This document shows positions 13,765 to 19,151 of a stretch of DNA of 19,151 nucleotides, in pieces. Each line of letters opens with the position of its first letter. Position 1 is the stretch's first letter. A model generated the notes under the pieces. That model saw nothing but the letters and a program-made list of their open reading frames with translations. It did no database searches and was not told where the DNA came from. Source of the stretch: Actinomycetes bacterium. Lineage in GTDB: Bacteria; Actinomycetota; Actinomycetes; Propionibacteriales; Propionibacteriaceae. Made by a program: the position numbers and the translations under genes. Location of the stretch: positions 1 to 19,151 of the forward strand of contig JAEZHJ010000069.1 in NCBI GenBank assembly GCA_023436925.1. The letters are read 5' to 3'.

Positions 13765-15390
13765 ATGCCCTCACCCCTTGCCGGGGTCGTCCTGGACGAC
13801 CTCACCTTCACCTGGCCGGACGGAACCCCGGCCCTGTCCGGCCTCAGCGCGACCCTCGGACGCGGCCGGACCGGCCTGATCGGCGCCAACGGCGTCGGCA
13901 AGTCGACCCTGCTCGCCCTGATCGCCGGACGCCTCACGCCGACGGCCGGCCGGATCACCACGCTCGGCCGCGTCGACCACCTGCCGCAGAACCTGACCCT
14001 GCGGCTGGACGCCACCCTGGCCGACCTGCTCGGTGTCCGGGCGGTGGTGGACGCCGTCCGAGCCATCGAGGACGGCGACGCCCGGCCCGAGCTGTTCGAG
14101 GTGGTCGGCGACGACTGGGACCTCGAAGCCCGGGCGGTCGCGGCGCTGGACGCGCTCGGCCTGCCGGTCGGGCTCGACCGTCCGGTGGCGACCCTGTCCG
14201 GCGGCGAGACCGTGCTCGCGGCGCTCACCGGGATCAGCCTGCGCCGGGCGCCGGTGGCGCTGCTGGACGAGCCGACCAACAACCTCGACGCCGACTCCAG
14301 GGCCCGGCTGCACAAGGTGGTGGCCGGCTGGCGCGGCTGCCTGGTGGTCGTCAGCCACGACACCGGGCTACTGGACCTGATGGACGCCACCGCCGAACTG
14401 CGGGACGGCTCACTGACGGTGTTCGGCGGCCCGTACAGCGAGTACGTCGCAGCTGTCGAGGCCGAGCAGCAGGCCGCCCGGCAGGCGCTGCGGTCGGCGG
14501 AGCAGCAGTTGCGGACCGAGCGCCGCCAACGTGTCGAGGCCGAGCAACGGATCGCGCACGCCGAACGGCAGGGCCGCAAGGACAAGGCGAACAGCAAGTA
14601 CGCCCCGATCGTCCTCAACGCCCGGCGCAACGCCGCCGAACGGTCCGCCGGCACCCGTCGCGGCCTGCTCGACGAGCGGGTGGCGGCGGCCCGGGAGGCG
14701 GTAGCCGAGGCCGAGGCCCGGGTCCGCGCCGAGGACCGGATCCGGGTCGACCTGCCCGACCCCCGGGTGCCCGCGGGGCGCCGGCTGGCCTGCCTGACCG
14801 GGTCGGACGGACGCGAGGTCGTCATCCAGGGCCCGGAACGGCTGGCGCTGACCGGCGGCAACGGGGTCGGCAAGACCACCCTGGTCGAAGGGCTGGTCCC
14901 AGGCGAGGGGCGGCCCCACCCCGGCGGCACCCGCGCGCGGGCGCAGGCGCTGACCGACCGGGTCGGCTACCTGCCACAGCGGCTGGACGGGCTGGCCGAC
15001 GGGCTCAGCGTGCTGGAAAACCTCGAGGCGGCGGCGCCGGGCGTCCCGCCGGGGCTGCTGCGGGACCGGCTGGCCCGCTTCCTGCTGCGCGGGGACGCGG
15101 TGACCCGGCCGGTGGCCACCCTGTCGGGCGGGGAGCGGTTCAGGGTGGCGCTGGCCGCCCTGCTGCTGGCCGAGCCGCCGGCCGACCTGCTGGTACTGGA
15201 CGAGCCGACCAACAACCTCGACCTGGCCAGCGTCGCGCAGCTGGTGGACGCCCTGTCGGCCTACCGGGGCGCCCTGCTCGTGGTCTCCCACGACCGGGGC
15301 TTCCTGGCCCGGCTGGGGCTGGACGCCGAACTGGTGCTCCACCCCGACGGCCGGCTGACCCGGCAGGACGCGCCGCAGCCGGCCGGGTGA
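13765..15390 (+). CDS. ABC-F family ATPase (possible ribosome protection / antibiotic resistance type)
   Basis: 541 residues, two ABC domains and no membrane segments. NBD1 has Walker A GANGVGKST (40-48), LSGGE (from 144), Walker B LLDEPTNNLD (D168, E169) and SHD. NBD2 has GGNGVGKTT (364-372), LSGGERF (from 453), LVLDEPTNNLD (D479, E480) and SHDRGFL. The linker (about 225-325) is a charged coiled coil with many Arg and Glu and the motif KDKANSKYAPIVLNARRNAAE, as in ABC-F translation factors. The EttA-type arm insertion in NBD1 is absent, so this is not a housekeeping EttA. It may dislodge ribosome-bound antibiotics or act as a general translation factor. The ATG at 13765 has GGAG 7 bases upstream; a GTG at 13738 is possible but has no ribosome binding site. 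It ends 6 bases from the convergent psuG stop. Confidence 0.92.
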   Translation: MPSPLAGVVLDDLTFTWPDGTPALSGLSATLGRGRTGLIGANGVGKSTLLALIAGRLTPTAGRITTLGRVDHLPQNLTLRLDATLADLLGVRAVVDAVRAIEDGDARPELFEVVGDDWDLEARAVAALDALGLPVGLDRPVATLSGGETVLAALTGISLRRAPVALLDEPTNNLDADSRARLHKVVAGWRGCLVVVSHDTGLLDLMDATAELRDGSLTVFGGPYSEYVAAVEAEQQAARQALRSAEQQLRTERRQRVEAEQRIAHAERQGRKDKANSKYAPIVLNARRNAAERSAGTRRGLLDERVAAAREAVAEAEARVRAEDRIRVDLPDPRVPAGRRLACLTGSDGREVVIQGPERLALTGGNGVGKTTLVEGLVPGEGRPHPGGTRARAQALTDRVGYLPQRLDGLADGLSVLENLEAAAPGVPPGLLRDRLARFLLRGDAVTRPVATLSGGERFRVALAALLLAEPPADLLVLDEPTNNLDLASVAQLVDALSAYRGALLVVSHDRGFLARLGLDAELVLHPDGRLTRQDAPQPAG

Positions 15391-15396
15391 GGGCGG

Positions 15397-16317
15397 CTAC
15401 AGCCGGGCGTAGGCCGTGGCGACGGCAGCCCCGAGCCGGGCGTTGTTCCGCACCAGCGCGATATTGGCCTCCAGCGAGGCGCCGCCGGACAGCTCGACGA
15501 TCCGGCCGAGCAGGTACGGGGTGACGGCCGCGCCGGTGATCCCCAGCTCGTCCGCCTCGGCGACGGCGTCGGCGATCAGTTGGTCGATGACCTCGCGCGG
15601 CATCTCGTCCTGGGCCGGGATCGGGTTGGCGATCACCAGGCCACCGGCCAGGCCGAGGTCCCACTTGGCCTTCATCGTGGCGGCGATCTCGTCGGCGGTG
15701 TCGAGCCGCAGCGGCGCGCGGAAGCCCGAGGAGCGGGAGTAGAAGGACGGGAAGTCGTGCGAGCCGACGCCGATCACCGGCACGCCGAGGGTCTCCAGCA
15801 CCTCCAGGGTCCGGCCGATGTCGAGCAGCGACTTCACCCCGGCGCTGACCACGGCGACATCGGTGAGCGAGAGCTCGGTCAGGTCGGCGGAGACGTCCAT
15901 CGAGCGCTCCCCACCGCGGTGGACGCCGCCCAGCCCGCCGGTCACGAACACCCGGATCCCGGCCAGGGCGGCCAGCCGCATGGTGGAGGCGACGGTGGTC
16001 GCACCGTGCCGGCCTGTGGCCACGACATAGGGCAGGTCACGGATCGACACCTTGCGGACGTCGGGGTGGGAGCCGAGCAGGTCGAGTTCGGCGTCGTCCA
16101 GCCCGACCCGGGGGACGCCGTGCAGGACGGCGACGGTGGCCGGCACCGCGCCGCCGTCGCGGATGATGCCCTCCACCTCGCGGGCGGTCTCGACATTGCG
16201 CGGGTAGGGCATGCCGTGGCTGATGATCGTCGACTCCAGCGCGACCACCGGGGTGCCGGCGGCGAGCGCCTCGGTGACCTCCGCGGAGAGTTCGAGCATC
16301 GGGTGCGGTGTGGTCAT
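15397..16317 (-). CDS. psuG: Pseudouridine-5'-phosphate glycosidase
   Basis: 306 residues, the usual length of PsuG. The enzyme splits pseudouridine 5'-phosphate to uracil and ribose 5-phosphate in the cytoplasm. Conserved active-site segments are VALESTIISHGMPYPRN (Glu28), GGVHRGGERSMDVSADLTEL (Asp141) and VVSAGVKSLLDIGRTLE (Lys162, the Schiff-base lysine), plus GSHDFPSFYSRSSG and VIANPIPAQDEMP near the C-terminus. A TTG at 16320 extends the frame by one codon, but the ATG at 16317 shares its A with the TGA of psuK (TGATG) and has GAGGAG 8 bases upstream, so it is preferred. It forms an operon with the kinase gene that supplies its substrate. Confidence 0.96.
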   Translation of the reverse strand: MTTPHPMLELSAEVTEALAAGTPVVALESTIISHGMPYPRNVETAREVEGIIRDGGAVPATVAVLHGVPRVGLDDAELDLLGSHPDVRKVSIRDLPYVVATGRHGATTVASTMRLAALAGIRVFVTGGLGGVHRGGERSMDVSADLTELSLTDVAVVSAGVKSLLDIGRTLEVLETLGVPVIGVGSHDFPSFYSRSSGFRAPLRLDTADEIAATMKAKWDLGLAGGLVIANPIPAQDEMPREVIDQLIADAVAEADELGITGAAVTPYLLGRIVELSGGASLEANIALVRNNARLGAAVATAYARL

Positions 16318-17267
16318 CAAAGGGCTCCTCGGGTGGCGGATCGGGCGCGGGCGAAGGCCTCGCCCAGGTCGGGTCGGACGGTCTGCGGGCTGGCGATGGT
16401 GAGGGCGGCGGCGAGGTGGCCGGTCCGCGCGGCGGCCAGCGGCGGCTCGCCGGCCAGCAGTCCGTGGACATAGCCGGCGGTGAGCGCGTCCCCGGCACCG
16501 GTGACGTCGACCACGGTGGCCGGGGCGGCGTCCAGCACCGTGACCGTGCCGTCGTCGGCGCAGAACAGGCTGCCGCGCTCGCCGCGGCTCACCCAGACGT
16601 GGGCGACGCCGCGGGCCTGCAGCTCGCGGGCGGCGCTGATCGCGTCGCGGGTGTCGGCGACGGGGCGTCCGGCCAGCGCGGCGAGCTCGTCCAGGTTGGG
16701 GGTGAGGGTGAACAGCGGGTGGGCAGGCTGGACCAGGCCGCTCAGCCGGCCCGCCTTGGCGACGCTGACCGGTTCGAGGACGGTCCGGACGCCGGCCGCG
16801 GCGGCGATGGTGAGCACCCAGACCAGGACCCCGGCCGGCAGGTTGCCGTCCAGCACCACCACGGCGGCGCCGCCGATCAGGTCGCGTGCGCCGGCCACCT
16901 GGGCGACGGTGAGGGCGTCGGTGGCGGCCAGGTCGGCGACCGCGACGATCAGTTCGCCGTCGGAATCGAGCAGCGCCAGGTAGCTGCCGGTCGGCTCCGG
17001 GACGCGGACGATGTGCGCCAGCCCGACGCCGGCCCGGGCGGTGCGGGCCAGCAGGTCCTCCCCGGCCAGGTCGTCGCCGATCGCGGCCACCAGGTGCACC
17101 CGGCTGCCGAGCCGGGCCAGTCCTTCGGCGATATTGCGCCCGACGCCGCCGGCGGTCTGGGTGAGCGTGCCCGGGTTCGAGGTGTGGAGGCGGACGGGGT
17201 CCGCGCTGCGGGCCTTGAGGTCCATCGCGGCTCCGCCGACGACGACCGCGTAGGGCTCGTTGGGCAC
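16317..17267 (-). CDS. psuK: PfkB-family carbohydrate kinase, probable pseudouridine kinase
   Basis: 316 residues. PfkB family markers are the N-terminal strand YAVVVGGAAMDLKARS, the substrate segment TAGGVGRNIAEGLARLG, TPNLDELAALAG and the C-terminal anion-hole motif VDVTGAGDALTAGYVHGLL. Its 1-base overlap with psuG identifies it as the kinase that phosphorylates pseudouridine. The open frame runs on to 17420, but the added part is a translated 21-bp tandem repeat (RTVPPCQ heptads) and not protein-like. GTG at 17267 is chosen because it directly precedes the first family strand; its ribosome binding site is weak, so the start is less certain. The first ATG inside (MDLKARS) would remove the glycine-rich strand. 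Confidence 0.92.
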   Translation of the reverse strand: MPNEPYAVVVGGAAMDLKARSADPVRLHTSNPGTLTQTAGGVGRNIAEGLARLGSRVHLVAAIGDDLAGEDLLARTARAGVGLAHIVRVPEPTGSYLALLDSDGELIVAVADLAATDALTVAQVAGARDLIGGAAVVVLDGNLPAGVLVWVLTIAAAAGVRTVLEPVSVAKAGRLSGLVQPAHPLFTLTPNLDELAALAGRPVADTRDAISAARELQARGVAHVWVSRGERGSLFCADDGTVTVLDAAPATVVDVTGAGDALTAGYVHGLLAGEPPLAAARTGHLAAALTIASPQTVRPDLGEAFARARSATRGAL

Positions 17268-17279
17268 CCGCTCACTGTA

Positions 17280-17405
17280 CTGGCACACGGGGACGGTTCT
17301 CTGGCACAGGGGGACGGTTCTCTGGCACGCGGGGACGGTTCTCTGACACGGGGGGACGGTTCTCTGACACGGGGGGACGGTTCTCTGGCACGGGGGGACG
17401 GTCCT
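17280..17405. repeat. Six-copy 21-bp tandem repeat upstream of psuK
   Basis: Six head-to-tail units of 21 bases start at 17280, 17301, 17322, 17343, 17364 and 17385. Each has the form CTGRCACRSGGGGACGGTTC plus T, with a few substitutions, and the last unit has GGTCCT. They lie between the psuK start and the divergent metallophosphoesterase gene. Since 21 is a multiple of 3, the array is open in the psuK frame. The core GGGGACGGTTC is also the arm of the hairpin at 3945-3975. Confidence 0.9.
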
Positions 17406-17524
17406 GACACTGGGACACACCTCGAGCCAGGAGGCCAGGGCGCATCGGCCCGGGACCCACCCGGACGGTGGCAGCGGTCGGCGTCACGGTGTTCAATGCA
17501 GGGGAACCACCGAAGGGAGCCGAC

Positions 17525-18433
17525 GTGAACAACACTGGGCAGTACCCCGCGCCGGAGCAGGTCATCGTCCACCTCAGTGACACCCACTTCGTCGCCGACG
17601 GCTCCCTGCTGATGGGGGAGGTCGACTCCGACGGTCACCTGGCCGGGGCGCTGCGCCGGCTCGCCGAGAGCGGGCTCCAGCCGGCGGCGATCGTGGTCAC
17701 CGGCGACATCGCCGATACCGGCGCGGCGTCCGCCTACGCCCGGGTCCGGGCCCAACTCGAGCCGGTGGCGGCCGAACTAGGCGCCCGCTTGGTGTGGGTG
17801 ATGGGCAACCACGACCGGCGCCCCGAGTTCCGCGCGGGTCTGCTGGATGAGGCCCCGACCGATGCCCCGGTCGATGAGGTGGTCGATCTGGACGGCCTGC
17901 GCCTGGTCGTGCTCGACACCTCGGTGCCCGGCTACCACCACGGCGAGCTCACGCAGGCCCAGCTCGGGTGGCTGCGCGGCGTGCTGGAGACCCCCGCCCC
18001 GCGCGGCACCGTCCTCGCCCTGCACCATCCGCCGATCCCGCTGCCGATCCCGATCACCCAGCTCATCGAGCTGCGCGACCAGGCCGGGCTGGCGGACGTG
18101 CTCGCCGGCAGCGACGTCCGGGCGATCATCGGCGGGCACCTTCACTACAGCACGTGGAGCCTGTTCGCGGGGATCCCGGTGTCGGTGGCTGCCGCGAGCT
18201 GCTACACCACCGACCTGGTCAACCCCGGTCCCGGGGTCCGCGGTGTCGACGGCGGCCAGTCGTTCAACCTGGTCCATGTCTACCCCGACCAGATCGTGCA
18301 CTCCATCGTGCCGATCGGTGACTACCGGACCGTGTACCAGGTCGAGGTGACCGCCGAGGAGCTGGCGCAGTTCGCCACCCTCAGCCCGGAGGAACAGCGG
18401 GACGTGATGCTCGCCCGCGATCCGAGCGCCTGA
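17525..18433 (+). CDS. Class III cyclic-nucleotide phosphodiesterase-like metallophosphoesterase (CpdA/Icc/Rv0805 type)
   Basis: 302 residues. All metal-binding motifs of the calcineurin-like class are present in order: D19-x-H21 (LSDTHF), GD at 60-61 (VVTGDIADTG), GNHD at 94-97, His168 in ALHHPPIP, and GHLH with H205 and H207. Family members cleave 2',3'- or 3',5'-cyclic nucleotides or other phosphodiesters; the substrate is not decided here. GTG at 17525 is preceded by AAGGGAG at 5 bases. An upstream extension of the frame (from 17468) lacks a site and is not family-like. Its stop overlaps the next start by one base. The 119 bases between the tandem repeat and this start hold no promoter I could call with confidence. 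Confidence 0.92.
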   Translation: MNNTGQYPAPEQVIVHLSDTHFVADGSLLMGEVDSDGHLAGALRRLAESGLQPAAIVVTGDIADTGAASAYARVRAQLEPVAAELGARLVWVMGNHDRRPEFRAGLLDEAPTDAPVDEVVDLDGLRLVVLDTSVPGYHHGELTQAQLGWLRGVLETPAPRGTVLALHHPPIPLPIPITQLIELRDQAGLADVLAGSDVRAIIGGHLHYSTWSLFAGIPVSVAAASCYTTDLVNPGPGVRGVDGGQSFNLVHVYPDQIVHSIVPIGDYRTVYQVEVTAEELAQFATLSPEEQRDVMLARDPSA

Positions 18434-18897
18434 TGGACGCCCGGGCGGTGCTGGCCCTGCTGGCCAACCCCGATACTCGCCGTGCGCTGGCCCGGGTGGT
18501 CACCCAGACCGAGCCCGAGCCGGGGGAGCGGGAGTACCGCCGCGGTCTGGAGCGGCTCGCCGCGGCGGGGATCGTGACGGACGGCCGGGTGGACGAGGCC
18601 GCGCTGCGCGGGCTGCTGCAGGAGTCGGCCCGTCCGCGTCCGGTGGGCGTGGAGCGCTTCCTCACCCCGTCCGGTCGGCTGATCGGGCTGCCGTCCCGCG
18701 ACGACGAGCGGGTGGAGCTGTTGGCGCTGCTGGCCCGACGCGTCCTCCAGCCGGGTGAGGTAGTGACCGAGAAGGTGCTCAACGAGCGGTTGGCCGAGGT
18801 CGACCACGACGTTGCCATGCTGCGCCGCCTGATGGTCGAGGCGGAGCTGGTGGAGCGCACCCCGACCGGCACCGAGTACGCCCTCGTGGTCGACTGA
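18433..18897 (+). CDS. DUF2087-domain protein
   Basis: 154 residues. The C-terminal 75 residues (GRLIGLPSRDDERVELLALLARRVLQPGEVVTEKVLNERLAEV and on to MLRRLMVEAELVERTPTG) match DUF2087, a winged-helix-like domain often found at the end of regulators. The N-terminal 70 residues look like a second small helical domain (MDARAVLALLANPDTRRALARVV), similar to ArsR-type N-termini. The start overlaps the metallophosphoesterase stop as TGATG, so the two are coupled and probably act together. A DNA-binding role is an inference from the fold. Confidence 0.85.
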   Translation: MDARAVLALLANPDTRRALARVVTQTEPEPGEREYRRGLERLAAAGIVTDGRVDEAALRGLLQESARPRPVGVERFLTPSGRLIGLPSRDDERVELLALLARRVLQPGEVVTEKVLNERLAEVDHDVAMLRRLMVEAELVERTPTGTEYALVVD

Positions 18898-18968
18898 CGC
18901 CCCGTCCGCGTTCACCGGGGCCCGCGGTTCGCCGTCCCCGCTGCGCCGCAGGCTCGCCGCCCTCCTTC

Positions 18969-19039
18969 ACCGAGGGCCACCCAACTCGTCGAGGGCCATC
19001 CATCATGGGTGGCCCTCGGCGCACAGGGTGGCCCTCGAT
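18969..19039. repeat. 19-bp-period inverted repeat element, copy B
   Basis: Same 14-base unit as at 13425-13514. Forward copies start at 18969 and 18988; reverse copies are at 19007-19020 and 19026-19039. The centre ATCAT (19002-19006), the 5-base spacers and the 19-base phase are all kept. The inner arms (18988-19001 with 19007-19020) pair over 14 bp with two G-U pairs. It fills most of the convergent gap 18898-19046 and may terminate both neighbouring genes. Confidence 0.8.
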
Positions 19040-19046
19040 GTGGAGG

Positions 19047-19151
19047 TCAGAGGGTGGCGGCCAGGCGCTCCAGGGTGGCGACCAGGTCCTCGCGGGCGGT
19101 CAGCCGGGCCTGGCTGAACGGACGCCCGGGCGGGCTCGTCGCCTCGACCCG
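19047..19151 (-). CDS. 3' end of an unidentified minus-strand gene (partial)
   Basis: TGA at 19047-19049 closes a frame that is open to the window edge. The 34 visible residues include PFSQARLTAREDLVATLERLAATL, an amphipathic helix-like ending. The stretch is too short to assign. Placement against the convergent repeat element supports a real gene end. Confidence 0.5.
   Translation of the reverse strand, partial: RVEATSPPGRPFSQARLTAREDLVATLERLAATL

Noticed and set aside
13293..15524. 743-codon plus-strand frame overlapping the ABC-F gene
   Set aside because: Composition is Arg/Gly/Pro-rich with no domain, while the other frame has every ABC-F motif.
17280..17405. CRISPR array
   Set aside because: The 21-base units are directly adjacent with no unique spacers, and no cas genes are present.
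17268..17420. 51-residue N-terminal extension of the PsuK frame
   Set aside because: It is a translation of the 21-bp tandem repeat; PfkB proteins start at the following strand.

Overview
The window is about 70% G+C with dense, often overlapping genes, GTG starts and C/G-ending codons. Gene content (DUF4956/VTC pair, ABC-F protein, lipoprotein binding proteins, PsuK/PsuG) fits a high-GC actinobacterium, perhaps Propionibacteriales; that placement is an inference from style, not from a marker gene. There are no rRNA or tRNA genes, no insertion sequence and no CRISPR array.

Layout. (1) 2-499: the C-terminus of a polytopic membrane protein. (2) 529-5022, minus strand: a secreted trypsin-like/PDZ protease, a 13-bp hairpin, then a tightly overlapped DUF4956 membrane protein, a VTC-domain protein and a Cthe_2159-type beta-helix lipoprotein, followed by a small SRPBCC protein. 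(3) 5167-5658: a YfcD-type Nudix hydrolase. (4) 5708-13371: a LacI-family repressor diverging from a seven-gene operon. The operon encodes an ASRT-fold protein (homologous to the Anabaena sensory rhodopsin transducer), a LsrB/RhaS-like lipoprotein, a tandem-domain ABC ATPase, two permeases, an atypical RpiB/LacA/LacB-like protein and a PF07090 (class I glutamine amidotransferase-like) protein. Two LacI-type palindromes sit between the repressor and the operon. (5) 13372-13764: an intergenic region with short tandem repeats, a 19-bp-period inverted repeat element, and a 12-codon leader ORF just ahead of (6) an ABC-F ATPase (13765-15390). (7) 15397-17267, minus strand: psuK-psuG, the pseudouridine degradation pair, preceded by a six-copy 21-bp tandem repeat. 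(8) 17525-18897: a class III phosphodiesterase-like metallophosphoesterase translationally coupled to a DUF2087 protein. (9) A second copy of the 19-bp-period inverted repeat, then the 3' end of a minus-strand gene.

The most interesting system is region 4. It looks like a complete, locally regulated uptake locus for an unidentified sugar, polyol or autoinducer-like molecule, with three accessory proteins (ASRT, atypical RpiB, PF07090) whose roles are not established. Second in interest are the leader ORF and competing hairpins ahead of the ABC-F gene, which resemble ribosome-mediated attenuation, and the two intergenic copies of a precisely phased inverted repeat.
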